In this document: piece after piece, positions 1 through 10,126 of the stretch
Layout of the letters: each line of letters opens with the position of its first letter
Position numbering within the stretch: the first letter of the stretch is position 1
DNA from: Chaetoceros tenuissimus
Lineage: Eukaryota; Bacillariophyta; Thalassiosirophyceae; Chaetocerotales; Chaetocerotaceae
Assembly: GCA_021927905.1 (NCBI GenBank)
Contig: BLLK01000028.1
Coordinates: forward strand, 62,001 to 126,000
Length of the DNA: 64,000 bases
Direction of reading: 5' to 3'
Notes under the pieces: model-generated
What the model saw: only the letters and a program-made list of their open reading frames with translations
Told to the model about the DNA's origin: nothing
The model's database searches: none
Program-made: the position numbers and the translations under genes

Positions 1-1064
1 TTCTAAAGCTAGAAATTTCCGAGTCACAAAATTAAGATTTGTGATGTAATTTAAAAGAGTGCCCCTGCCATTCTTCTCAATCTTGTTGAAATATTTTGTG
101 TCACCTCTATAATGTCGTAACGTTGTATCAATCATATGAAGACAGTACAAACCACCGTCACATTTAGATCCATCAATTTGGATGACCTCGTGATCAAAAC
201 ATAACTTCCATTCTAGGCGCATGTTTGGGTCATCAATCTTAAACTGGTCAAAAACAAATGACGCGGTCTGGTTCATTGTGTAGCACATGAATAGAGTTAT
301 GAGAGAATCCTGGACGTTTGCATTCTTGGAATAAAGTTTCAACTTTTGGCACCAACTATTCAAAACCTTCTTCGTCTTCTTTCTACTTTTCATATAGCAC
401 AGAAACTCTTCATTGAAGGAATATTGGAATGAGGAAAATTCTTCGGGTAATTCCTCTTTCCCAAAAAGAATGGATCTGTAGTCCGAACTAGAACACATTA
501 TTTTTTTTCATCAAGAAGGATGCGAACCATAAACCAATGCTTATGAGGAATGCAGCAAGGGAATATTAACTGATTGATTTCATATCCATCCAGGTCATTT
601 TCTAATGTCCATCCTCTTAAATTCCTACTACTTGCTTTACCAAAATATCCACCGACATGTTTTGCAAGTTCATCGTGACTTAGTTGAACGTTTCCGATCT
701 TAAATGATTTCTTGCTTGGATCAGAACAATTGATAGCGAGTAGTTGGTGTGCAAATATTGGGTCCTTAATGATAAAAATTCCTTCCCATGCATATGCCTG
801 CTCGAGTTCGTAAAATTGATCCGTTAGGATAGATAAGGCTATGAGGATCACTTCATCGTTGATCAATTCTTTTTCAGATCTTAAACAGATAAGACTTGTA
901 TCTCTTAGAGAGTGTTTGCACTTATAGTAATCAATGTACTCATATGTACAATGTTTTTCTTGATCAAGTAGTTGTATTGCCTTTTTCCCATGGGACCCAC
1001 GAAAAAAATTGAATATACGTCCAATGTTGTGAGCTGACTGTGTACTTCCTCCTTTCCGGTCCAT
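1..1064 (-). pseudogene. Ulp1-like (C48) cysteine protease, frame-broken and cut by the window edge
   Basis: Two minus-strand reading frames together carry the C48 (Ulp1/SENP) protease landmarks. The first, 1064-498 (188 aa), has LINDEVI, like the Ulp1 WLNDEVI motif, and ends in KHWFMVRILLDEKK, with the His-Trp of the catalytic site. It stops at TAA just after a run of eight A. The second begins in the overlapping TAATG (ATG at 499) in another frame and is open to base 1; it holds a candidate Asp (SSSDYRS) and Gln/Cys (QIDGSKCDGGLYC). One extra base in the A8 run would put the Asp 19 residues after the His, close to the usual Ulp1 spacing. The Asp-to-Cys stretch, about 105 residues, is longer than usual. 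C48 enzymes cleave SUMO-type conjugates, and related domains occur in DNA transposons. This could be a pseudogene, a sequencing indel or a recoded gene. An in-frame TAA lies just before the first ATG. Confidence 0.62.
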
Positions 1065-1116
1065 GATGGGTTACACTAAAGCACTACTGTCAGAGCACCG
1101 AAAGAAAAGTCGAGAT

Positions 1117-1227
1117 TCGAAACACGAAGTAACCTTTGAAAATAAACAGATCGTTTGGATGCTCTTCCACAGTAGTGCAAAAGTACCAAACAAAGAGTTG
1201 AAAGTCGAAACACGAAGTAACCTTTGA
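1117..1227 (+). repeat. 23-bp direct repeat, two copies 88 bp apart
   Basis: The 23-bp sequence beginning TCGAAACACGAAG is present identically at 1117-1139 and 1205-1227, just upstream of the broken Ulp1-like gene. No inverted ends or target-site duplication were seen. Confidence 0.85.
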
Positions 1228-1466
1228 CTTTCAAATGAAGAAACAGAACAGCTCAATAAACACAACCAGGGCAAATACAGCAATTTAAAGATACTATGTA
1301 GCTGGCTCACAATGGGACTTGGGTTGAGAAGCAGATACTGACATGCAATGAAAGCTAGTTGTGATTAGTTGTTGTGTTGGTTGCGCTTGTGTTTTGTGCA
1401 AGATGTGTTGCGTAGCACTTCATCCCGTATTGAAAGTACTGGCGTCAATGAAACCAGAAAATGTCC

Positions 1467-1532
1467 TAAATGGCCTATTCAAGTGGTCTGTCTGTCTCTC
1501 TTAAATGGCCTATTGAAATGGTCTGTCTGTCT
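1467..1532 (+). repeat. 31-bp tandem-like duplication
   Basis: 1467-1497 and 1502-1532 match at 29 of 31 positions (both begin TAAATGGCCTATT and run into TCTGTC repeats), with a period of 35 bp. It is probably a local slippage duplication. Confidence 0.8.
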
Positions 1533-1802
1533 GTACGTACAAAAATTCATTTTCTCCCCCTCCAAAGCCGTACTGAAAAAGTTACGTACGGTTGACACTA
1601 GATATGACGTCGAAAAAAACACATAAGATTTGCCTGGAACAGAAGCAGGTTTTGTTCTAATTTTCCCGTAGCCCTAGACAAAGTAGTCTCCCCCAGAGAC
1701 CGACACCGAAAACCGAAAACGACCACCACTCATTCATTTGCCACAATTTTGGATGTCTATATTTTGTACTTTGGATATCATCAGCAATACAACCAAAGGA
1801 AC

Positions 1803-3684
1803 ATGGAGATTCCATCTTATTGCAAAACCAATAGCGAGGACTGGGAGGCTCTTCATGATACTGCAAAGGCTTTTATCGAAGCGCTACAACTACCCAAAGT
1901 ACATCCTCATTGCCTAGATGAAAACTTTCTCGATGATGTACTTCCAATTCCTGATGGTGAAATGGACCCTAGTTTCTTTTACGAAAACGAGATGTCAATA
2001 TTCAGTAGGATAGTAACTATTCTATATGTGATTGCTCCAGCTCTTTTAGCTATGCTAGAATTGTGGCTTCGACTATTTGCATGTATCATTGCGCCTTTAG
2101 TTGGGACCTATCTTGCAAGCGATTTGGGGTACAAAAAGAATACGCAAGAAAATACAAAGACAAATTATAATTATGATCGCAATCAGGCAATAATCATGGG
2201 ACTTGGATTGGCTTCCTCTGTTGTTCTATTCACAGACACGATGTATGTTCAATCTTTTGGAAGGATTTATGGTCTACTTTGTCTTGGTGTAATTACATTA
2301 CTGTCTACACAACGACTATCGGCTTTACAGAAATTTCAGAAACTGATCAAACTCATGATTGTTTCGAGTCTAGCTTTGTCGAGTTTTCTTTATGCAACTT
2401 CCGGAAGACAAGGAACTGATCATTATTCGAATCCAGGAATTGACATTGCTACTGTTGATGATGGTCTTTACTTTTCGCAAAGCAATGCTTTGATGTCAAG
2501 AATTGCAGAAATATGGCCTGAAGATTCAAGAACATATAATAAAGACAACGCAAGCCCATTACCTACAGGAGATGCAATGACGGGGATCCCATTTCTTGTG
2601 AACAAAGTTCCTGAGCAAAAATATCATAGATTATGGGTGAAAAGTGAAGTTGATAATGAGGCTGTTGCTATTGACATTGCTTTTCCAACAAACCGCGAAC
2701 ATAGCAGCACAAAGCCAATTTATTTTATTCTACATGGCCTAAACGGTGGATCCCATGAAGAATATGTCAGAGAGCTCGTAATTCGTAGGACAAAAGAAGG
2801 TCATACTTGTATTGTGATGATTGCGAGAGGGCTTAGTGACACACCAGTTTTCGGCTTTAATGTGTTTCATGGAGCTCGTGTTAGTGATGTTGATGCATCT
2901 GCGAAAGCTATCAGAAAAGGACTTGCACCAAATCAAATGTTGGCAGGAGTGGGGTATTCAATGGGTGCAATTATTTTATCAAATTACATTGCCAGAAGTG
3001 GATCCAAATGTCAACTTGATTCGGGGATAGCTGTTTCAGGAGGGTTAGACATGCGTGAAAATCTCAATTTTCAAAGATCGATGAGACTTTGGCAACCTAT
3101 GCTTGCACAAAGTCTGAAGGAAGATTTCATTATGAAAAAGTTTGATGGGAGATTCCGTTTAAGATTGACGAAGGAAGAACACCTCTCACTTATGCGTGCT
3201 TCCAGTGTTTCTGAAATCGATGTCCATGCTATCGTAACATACAATGGTTTTGATAGTTTGATGCATTACTATACAGGTAAGTCAAGTGAATCACCTTACA
3301 GCTCAAACTCTCTCTCCGCTCATCGTTATTCGCCATTTTATATCAGAAATGTCCGCAATGGGAGATACAAATTTGTTCCGAAGCGAAACAACTGATACAA
3401 TCGGTGAGGTTGGTCGAATTGGTAATGTATCAATACCTTTTTGTGTGTTTCATGCTCTTGATGACCCCCTTACAACGTGGAGAGTTAATTCAAGGCAGCC
3501 AGAAAAACTGGTAGAAACTGGTGATGGATTTCTCATGATGCTATTGACAAGAGAAGGCGGTCACGTGGGGTGGCCTTTGGGATTCAATCCAAGGAATGAA
3601 GGTTGGCGATTTATGAATGATGCAGTTGCTGGATTTGTTACTAGCGTCGACAAAGCCAGGGGAGAATTCAAAACCAATGAATAA
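1803..3684 (+). CDS. membrane-anchored alpha/beta hydrolase (ABHD1/3, YheT, EMB8-like)
   Basis: Two exons, 1803-3276 and 3347-3684, give 603 aa. The 70-bp intron has GTAAGT and TATCAG ends, is phase 1, and makes the junction YYTEMSAMG. Reading through without splicing hits a stop and loses the rest of the fold. The N-terminal third has several hydrophobic stretches (roughly residues 60-110 and 135-205), suggesting membrane anchoring. The catalytic part carries oxyanion-loop sequence LHGLNGG, nucleophile elbow GYSMGA (Ser386), acid in HALDDP (about Asp530) and His in GGHVGW (His564), the arrangement of the YheT/ABHD1/3 hydrolases. Family members hydrolyse ester or phospholipid substrates; the substrate here is unknown. 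The first in-frame ATG is at 1803; the frame is open slightly further upstream but without an ATG. Confidence 0.85.
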
Positions 3685-3873
3685 TTAAAAAGAGAAGATT
3701 GTAAATGAGGCTTCTTTTCATAATGTACATCATTTGTCTATTTTATTTTGTATTTGATTTTTCCTTCGGTTGGAATATATGTTCATAAAGAAAATATCCA
3801 GGGGGGTAAACAATCTCTCGAATCATTATGAATCTTCCTAGCGAATATGAACATCTCTATTTCAATTCCTGTT

Positions 3874-4227
3874 CTAATATTCCTTGTCTTTCCCATATTT
3901 TACTTGGCGGAATTCATAAATATCTTTAATTATATTTTTCATTACCCAAAACACAAAGCAGCTTATACCTGTAAGTAGGGCACATACAACGAAAGTATTA
4001 TCATTTTGAATGTTTTCAGTTCTCTGGTGATCGGCTTGTTTGTATCTAGTCGCTAGTAATAACCCTCCTTTTAGTCGCCAAGTATCGGGTTCTCCTGAAG
4101 ATTCTGGATCATTATTACTTGGGCTCTCTTTAGATATGAAATAAATCCCTATAACTAAGAAAATTAATTGTACAGCTACTTGAATGTATCGCTCCAAGGA
4201 ATAGCTTGGGAAAAGATAAAGTATCAT
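3874..4227 (-). CDS. small two-span membrane protein, unknown function
   Basis: A 117-aa protein starting at a clear ATG. Residues about 12-32 (IQVAVQLIFLVIGIYFIS) and 78-97 (VVCALLTGISCFVFWVMK) are hydrophobic, flanking a polar loop of about 45 residues; the C-terminus is charged (FRQVKYGKDKEY). It recalls the divergently transcribed protein at 4848-5219 in length, layout and second membrane span, so the two may be an inverted duplicate pair. No known domain is recognised. It is short and could be lineage-specific; gene status is moderately supported by topology and the resemblance. Confidence 0.5.
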   Translation of the reverse strand: MILYLFPSYSLERYIQVAVQLIFLVIGIYFISKESPSNNDPESSGEPDTWRLKGGLLLATRYKQADHQRTENIQNDNTFVVCALLTGISCFVFWVMKNIIKDIYEFRQVKYGKDKEY

Positions 4228-4847
4228 TGTGCTTTTTATAAAAAATATGATTTTTAGATCGGATTAATCATGTAATGTGCTTTTGAGCTGCTAGTTCTGC
4301 ATGATGCTTCCAGCAGATTTCGATTCGATGGATTCATTCTTCTTTGATTCTTGAAGCTGAAAATGTCAAGAAGAATGTTGTGTAGCGTCACAGGCATGCA
4401 GCCCTCAACGTAAGTGCAACGTCAGGATATTCGAATATGATTGGAGCACATTCCCAGGTCAAAATCTGTCACTTCAACGAAGTGAGGAAAAATCGACAGA
4501 TGCAGTACTACTCGTAGCTATGTTCCGTACAATGAAAGTGGATTGATTCCCGTCCCATTGAACTTGAAGTGAGAAAATGTCCTGATGAGCATGAAGGTCA
4601 GGTGGATGGTTTCAAGGGTTGCAAGAGAGCGAAGGAGGAAAAAAGGAACGCACGCAACACAAACACAAAATAATCACAACTACCTAAACTCAAACAACCT
4701 CTGTTAAGGAGAATTAACACTCTATAGAGATAGAAAGATTCAAGGAGACATTTGACATCTTATACTGCAGCTTTTGAATCACTCCAATTTTCAATCTTTC
4801 AGAAAAGGAACCCTAAGAAAAGTCAACGCACAAAACCTATCGGAAAA
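4228..4847. other. intergenic region between two divergent small membrane-protein genes
   Basis: No supported gene. It is a candidate shared promoter for the divergent pair. Short related words such as CTTGAAGCTGAAAATGTCA (about 4353) and CTTGAAGTGAGAAAATGTC (about 4563) recur here, and a similar word is found near 5619. Confidence 0.45.
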
Positions 4848-5219
4848 ATGTTCATGAACACACAAAATGAAAGACACGCTGAGATTATGCGGGTGACAAT
4901 CAAAAGATATTCCAGAATAGTGGGTATTTATATTTTGCTATTATCTAGCCTCTGCTATCTATGTTGGCCTCAAGATTCATCCGTTGGCACAACCACTGCT
5001 TTGAATAATCAAACTTCTAGGGCCTCATCCAGCATACCGAAAAGTGCTGAACAAGGAACACTCCCTGACGGTGATGAAATAGAAAACCATCTTCTCCTCG
5101 TGGTTGCTATTATGTTGACGTTTGTCCTATTCCTGATGAAAGGTATGTTAACAGAAATCCGAGACTGCCGGTCGTATAAGAAAAAGTATGCCTCCGTTGT
5201 TGCCATATGCTGTTGCTAG
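4848..5219 (+). CDS. small two-span membrane protein, possible paralogue of 3874-4227
   Basis: From the first in-frame ATG (4848) this encodes 123 aa. The frame is open further upstream but without an ATG. It has two hydrophobic segments (RIVGIYILLLSSLCYLCW and LLLVVAIMLTFVLFLMKG) separated by a Ser/Thr-rich loop, and a basic region after the second span (RSYKKKY), ending in three Cys. Size, topology and the pattern around the second span (FVLFLMKGMLTEI here, FVFWVMKNIIKDI in the neighbour) suggest descent from one gene by inverted duplication. Function is unknown. The terminal CCC could be a lipidation site, which is speculative. Confidence 0.5.
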   Translation: MFMNTQNERHAEIMRVTIKRYSRIVGIYILLLSSLCYLCWPQDSSVGTTTALNNQTSRASSSIPKSAEQGTLPDGDEIENHLLLVVAIMLTFVLFLMKGMLTEIRDCRSYKKKYASVVAICCC

Positions 5220-6245
5220 CACATGATACATATCAAACAAATCTTCAAATGAATACTACATGATGGGAAACAATATCCGGATTATTCTAATACTGTAAAC
5301 TAAATGAATTATATCAGAAAACAAACAGTCTAGACAGTGAATAGTACATAGTGAATTAGTTTGTTGAAATTATTTGACTATGGAAGCCTTTTTTGGTTCC
5401 TTTGGAAATGGAAGTAATCTCAGCTGTTTATGAGTTTGTTTTGTCTACGGTATTAATGCTCAGTAGCATGCTCATTGTAGCTGATATTTAACAAACAAGT
5501 ACCTGGAATCAGGCAAGATTGGAGATCTTTTCTTGATCTTCTCTTCTACCACCATGCCACTAGATACCAGCATGCATAGTTTGAGTTTTTGAAGCCTTCC
5601 CTTTACTTCATCTATCCCTTGAAGCTGGAATGTCAAAAGAAAGCTATATACACTACCACCGGAATATCGGAAAAACGATTGAAGCTCAAAGAGGTGGCAA
5701 AGCAGATTGGTGCGTCTCCAGCCAATGAAAATTCTCCTAAAAAGTCCTCATGACTGAAAAAGTTTTTTCGGGCTATTTACTAAGTACGTACTCGTAGGAA
5801 GTTGCATTCTGTGATGACGTGTTCCCTGAGCACCATCAATAGACATCGGGATTGTATGTAGGGTGGATGATATAACAGCAATAATTCAATAAATCAATAT
5901 TGAATATTTTAACAAATCAAAATTTACATATTTCAATGCAAACGAAGTTGGATAGAAATGGAAGCATCAAAATAAAAGCCGATTATCGATAGCTAGCTAA
6001 GAGCTCCTACGTAGCAATGTTTTGCCACAAATGGTAGCTCATTAGTACAGTACGTACGTACAATATGGTACAGCAGCTGGTTATGCTGCTGCTTCTTGCT
6101 TCTTCTTCCTCTCTCCTCTCCTCATAAAAAAGTGTGGTTTTTATCCCATTTCTATTGCTTACACATTCCTACTACAAACCTAACTCCTGATACCTACAAC
6201 TTTACCTGAGCCTGCATAGGTGACAGTGCCAATAAATAATATAAA
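5220..6245. other. intergenic region, no gene recognised
   Basis: AT-rich with only short open frames. It contains AGTACGTACT at 5783-5792 and TACGTACGTAC at 6051-6061, the latter 185 bp before the FAM133-like start codon. A C/T-rich stretch (CTTCTTGCTTCTTCTTCC) lies near 6090. Confidence 0.5.
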
Positions 6246-6995
6246 ATGGCATCCAATCAGCAACCTAAAATGTCAGCACAAATGGATGCAGTCATGCGTC
6301 TCATGACAGGGCAAGAAAGCCGCACCATTGCAGATAAAATTTCCGACAGCAACCGACCCACTTGGGATCAATATAAAAAAGACAATGAGGACAAACTAAA
6401 CATTACAGGTTTAGATCAAAAGAAGATGGAAGAGTATAGATTGCAGCTTGATAAAGAGCGAGAAGAAAGACTGAAGAGGGGCACCAATCATCGTAAAGAT
6501 AAAGAGTCGAAAAAGAAGAGTAAACGCAAGGATGGTAAAAAGAGAAAGAAGAGGAGGCGTAGAGATTATTCCGATGAAAGTAGTGAGTCTAGTGATGAAG
6601 ATAGCTACAGTAGTTTCAGCAGTGACGATAGCTATCGAAGACGGAAAAAGAAGAAGCGGGATGGAGATCGCAAACATGAGAAAGAGTCGTCTAGTAAAAG
6701 TACGAAAGATTCTGGTGAAGGCAAGGAATACCGCAAGGATCAAGATGAAAAGGACGACCAATCTACGAAAATAAAGAAAGGCAATCACAATGATGATTCC
6801 TATGAAAGCGACTCAAGTGGATATGATCGAAGAAAAAGCAAAAAGAGAAGCCACAAGAGAAAACATAAGTCTCGTAAGCATCATCGTAAACACTCAAAGA
6901 AAGATAAGAAACGAAGAAAGAAGGACAAAGACTCGGATAGTGACACAGATGAAAAGTATAAGCTATCAAACTTTTTCAATCATGACTCGGATTAA
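6246..6995 (+). CDS. FAM133-like Lys/Arg/Ser-rich nuclear protein
   Basis: A single-exon 249-aa protein. The N-terminal 70 residues are ordered-looking and contain RPTWDQYKKDNEDK, resembling the RPTWEEVKEQLEKK segment of animal FAM133 proteins, followed by a KKMEEYRLQLDKEREERL helix. The remainder is highly charged: basic clusters (KKRKKRRRRD, RRRKKKKRD, KHKSRKHHRKHSKK) alternate with acidic serine blocks (DESSESSDEDS), typical of splicing-associated nuclear proteins with many CK2 and SR-kinase sites. Localisation to the nucleus is inferred from the many basic motifs. The FAM133 link rests on one short segment, so the function remains open; an alternative is a generic SR-like or pre-mRNA-processing accessory protein. 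Confidence 0.7.
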   Translation: MASNQQPKMSAQMDAVMRLMTGQESRTIADKISDSNRPTWDQYKKDNEDKLNITGLDQKKMEEYRLQLDKEREERLKRGTNHRKDKESKKKSKRKDGKKRKKRRRRDYSDESSESSDEDSYSSFSSDDSYRRRKKKKRDGDRKHEKESSSKSTKDSGEGKEYRKDQDEKDDQSTKIKKGNHNDDSYESDSSGYDRRKSKKRSHKRKHKSRKHHRKHSKKDKKRRKKDKDSDSDTDEKYKLSNFFNHDSD

Positions 6996-7357
6996 GGCGT
7001 TATGACTCAATCCATGAGAGGAATTCACTCTACTACTCGTAGAAGTGAGTTGAAGGCAATTCGTTGCGGACTTCGCAACTTGAGGGTGGAGGGTTAGAAG
7101 CAAGAGAGAAGATCTTAAATTCTTTGCTGATACTTTTGATAAATATAAGGGTTTTCACTTTCAATATTTTCCATTAGTCTAGACTAGACTACTAAAACAA
7201 ATGGACTGAGAAAAAAATCATTTGATGTTCTCGTGCGTATGTATGGTACTGCCACTATCACATCATCACACAGTCATTCCGCAAAAACATGTTGTAATGA
7301 ATGAGAATAGCTATTGTTCTGGAAAACAGGGAAGACCACCACACAATACGCATCTAA
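6996..7357. other. intergenic region
   Basis: No gene recognised. It holds the 3' end of the FAM133-like gene and the presumed promoter of the transglutaminase-fold gene. Confidence 0.4.
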
Positions 7358-8434
7358 ATGAAGAATATGAAGAGATTATCCATAGTATTTGCACTTCTGC
7401 CATTAACTCATGCTTTTCAAGAGCACAGTGATCACAAAGTAAGAGGAGCAAGAATGCACAACAAGCATCAGAGTACTCCTAATAGTATATCTTCTACCAC
7501 AACACGCTGTATGTCAACCACCATGCTGGATGGTAAAAGTGATGGATTAGAGAACTGCAAGATGATATCATGGCCTGATGGGACCAAGCAATCTCGAGAA
7601 TCTTTAGAACAAGACATGTATAGTTTTCTTCACACAAATATGTTTCCTTTCGATAGAGTGAATGCCGAATCACTGGGATTTCACAGTGCATCCAGTGACA
7701 CTTTACCAGATGGACTATCAAACGGACTCATAAAACCAAGTATTGACTTATCAATAGATGCAAAGGAAAAATATACATGGACCTCTCATGTCCCAAAAGA
7801 CATTTATTTCGAATACGTTGCACCGTATGCAAGCGTGAATGAACCAAGAAGTAATTGGAGGCCAGTGTTTTATCAGAAATTGAAAGGCATTGTTGAAGAT
7901 TTTGTGAGTAAAAATGAGACAGTGATGGTGGAAGATATTTTGAAAGAAATCAATCAGAATATGTGGGATAAATTTGGAAATGATGAACCAATATATTTTA
8001 AATCTGGTCAGACTCCTTTGATAATGGATTCAATGAGTGTCATTGTTAACGGATATGCTTCGTGTACAGGTCTCTCAATCTTTCTAATTAATGCACTAAG
8101 AACGTTTGGAGTTGCATGTAGATTGGCTGGAACTGCTGCTTGGAATGCAAAACCAGAAAATGGAAATCACAGTTGGGTTGAGTTTTATGGTTCAGATCAG
8201 AAATGGCATATCATGGAATCCAAGCCTGCAAGTAATGGAAATGACGAAAATCTACTTGATCCCTGCCAATGGTGGTTTTGCAACGAAGAAAGGGTGAAAG
8301 ACACATTATTTTTTTCTGCTCGTTTTGATCAAACGCACACAACATCCTTCCCTATGGCATGGGAAGAATCGATGGATGACATCCCTGGTGAAGATAGGAC
8401 TCAGTTCATGCGAAATGTTTGTTCAAAATGCTGA
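7358..8434 (+). CDS. transglutaminase-fold protein with N-terminal signal sequence
   Basis: A single-exon 358-aa protein. Residues 1-20 form a signal peptide (RLSIVFALLPLTHAF), whose cleavage would leave a Phe, so plastid import is possible as well as secretion. The transglutaminase-like core is clear: GYASCTGLS places a nucleophilic Cys at residue 236, NHSWVEFY gives His271, and WHIMESKPA gives the third position at Glu287, where Asp is commoner. The core is preceded by a helical region typical of these papain-fold proteins. Members act as peptidases, deamidases or peptide-bond-forming enzymes, and the substrate here cannot be deduced. Length and single-domain layout resemble bacterial secreted transglutaminase-like proteins. 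Confidence 0.8.
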   Translation: MKNMKRLSIVFALLPLTHAFQEHSDHKVRGARMHNKHQSTPNSISSTTTRCMSTTMLDGKSDGLENCKMISWPDGTKQSRESLEQDMYSFLHTNMFPFDRVNAESLGFHSASSDTLPDGLSNGLIKPSIDLSIDAKEKYTWTSHVPKDIYFEYVAPYASVNEPRSNWRPVFYQKLKGIVEDFVSKNETVMVEDILKEINQNMWDKFGNDEPIYFKSGQTPLIMDSMSVIVNGYASCTGLSIFLINALRTFGVACRLAGTAAWNAKPENGNHSWVEFYGSDQKWHIMESKPASNGNDENLLDPCQWWFCNEERVKDTLFFSARFDQTHTTSFPMAWEESMDDIPGEDRTQFMRNVCSKC

Positions 8435-8574
8435 AGGATGGTGTGTTGTGAAAAGTTTTGACGCCATGTAATAAATAGCATCGTCGTAGTTTTATTACAA
8501 CTGTAAAAATATAGTTCGTCGAACTAGAATTTATGTTATGAAAAATATTTCTCTTTCGCACATTTTAAACAATA

Positions 8575-9767
8575 CTATGTAGAACATTGTATTTCACCGT
8601 TTGGTGTGTAAACACAGGCCCTTTCTCCATCTTCAGTTGTCTGGGTCAATCTTGTCAAGTCTATTTCATAATCATAGAAAGCCACAGCTTTGCCGTTTAC
8701 ATCCTGCCATAAAATTCCCTCTCTCGAGTTTGGGTTTGGTGTGAGATAAACTGCAATACGACTCACTGCCTTCACTTGATTGTCGTTGATTCTGCGGAAT
8801 TCTGTTATTGTTTCAGTATCACTAACAACGACATTACCTGGAACCAAAACGACAGACCTCAATCTTTCTGATGCAGCAAAAATCTTTTCACCAGTCACAG
8901 AATCTTGTCCACTTTCTGACTTTCTTGAGGTTAGATAAATCTCGGCTTTCTTTTCCCCAAGGGGTTGAAAATCCTCTGCCAAAGAAGAAAATTTGACTGT
9001 CAGCCTAGTTGGATCTTTTTTATAATCCCAAATCACTTCGTCTACTTGGCTTAGTTGTTTGTATGCTGTGCTTAGTGACATTGCATTAAATGCTCGTTCT
9101 GCGATGATCTTTGACTTGTCTGATATATCTCCACCTTCCATATTGGAAGCAAAGTAATGCATCTCATAAGTTGTGGAATCTCCTGGAGCTTCTTCTCTAT
9201 TTCGAGGAGATCCTTCAAAGAGAGAAACAGAAGGTAGATAATTTTTGCCATATGGAAACACTTTTCTTTTCAGTGTTGCTTTCGCTTTCCAAGAACCAAA
9301 CATGAACTTATCTGAAAGATATCATTGAGATTGATTGATTCGTTTCGAGCACTGACTAAGACAGTGTGAAAAAGCGGATAGTAGCACTTACCATAATAAA
9401 GCTCATTATCTGATGCGAATGGAATGAGTGAAGGGTTCAGAGGCGACAACTCCTTTGCGGGTATCCTGGACTTGGCTAAATTTGTGACGAAGTCAGGAGG
9501 ATTCCATTTTGAATTCTCCTCATCGACGATGAGATTTTTTAAGATAGCCCCGCCAGCAACACCTGGAATATAAACAGCATCTTGACCTGCCACTGTTGCG
9601 GCTTGAGTTTTCGTAGGATTTACTGCAATTGCAATTGGAGCCGAAAAGGCAATGTTGGACAAAAGCTTTCGTCGAGACATGTTATTGGCTTTCATTGATA
9701 ATGATGATCCTACTCCAAAGCTCACAGCTAAAGCAGTCAAGCTAACCCAATAGCCAAATATTTTCAT
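8575..9767 (-). CDS. DUF6816-like protein, probably thylakoid lumen
   Basis: Two exons, 9767-9392 and 9311-8575, give 370 aa. The 80-bp intron (GTAAGT...TTTCAG, phase 1) yields ELYYDKFMFGSWKAK; without it the first frame stops soon. The N-terminus has a signal-like stretch followed by SRRKLLSNIAFSAPIAIA, a twin-arginine plus hydrophobic plus Ala motif typical of lumenal transit peptides. The mature part has the features I associate with DUF6816 proteins: FGSWKAKATL near the start, then ERAFN, SRIAVYLTPNPN and KAVAFYDYEIDLTR. The biochemical role of the family is unknown; it occurs in photosynthetic eukaryotes and cyanobacteria. Family assignment is from remembered motif patterns and is moderately sure. 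Confidence 0.68.
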
Positions 9768-10126
9768 TCTCGGTATTTGAATTACTTAATATATTGTTTT
9801 TGTGTAGTTTATATTGAATTTGTTACACGTATTGCTCAAGTATATCTTTTGACATCGCACGATGATGTGAGTGATGATCTCATTGATGATGTGTTTCGAG
9901 AGTAAAGAAATGTGAGAGATGAGAAGGATACCTAAAAATGGCGCGCCAGAATCAGAATCGTGGCTGTTACCATCACTTTTCCCAAAAAGAGTGTGGAAAA
10001 CATAATACTTAGACGCAGCAATGCTTCAAAATTCAAAAGATGAAAATAGCAAAAGAGCAATCTCCATTAAGGATTGAAAAAATCTCGCTCAAAAGTAATC
10101 CGCTTTTCATTCGGTCAAACTTTATT
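9768..10126. other. intergenic region
   Basis: Promoter side of the DUF6816-like gene and 3' side of the next plastid gene. No gene was recognised; the open frames over 10033-10267 appear to be antisense shadows. Confidence 0.4.

Larger units (their letters stand above)
1065..1802. other. intergenic region with two short direct repeats
   Basis: No supported gene. It holds a 23-bp perfect direct repeat (1117-1139 and 1205-1227) and a 31-bp near-perfect direct repeat (1467-1497 and 1502-1532). GTACGTAC (1533-1540) and TACGTACG (1583-1590) lie 210-270 bp before the start of the next gene and may belong to its promoter. Confidence 0.6.

Noticed and set aside
1465-1532. CRISPR-like repeat array
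   Set aside because: Only two near-identical units with a 4-bp gap; a local slippage duplication, not an array.
6411-6969. Long antisense open frames over the FAM133-like gene (125 and 68 residues)
   Set aside because: They are shadows of a Lys/Arg/Ser-rich coding sequence; their hydrophobic translations are what AAG/AGA-rich DNA gives in reverse.
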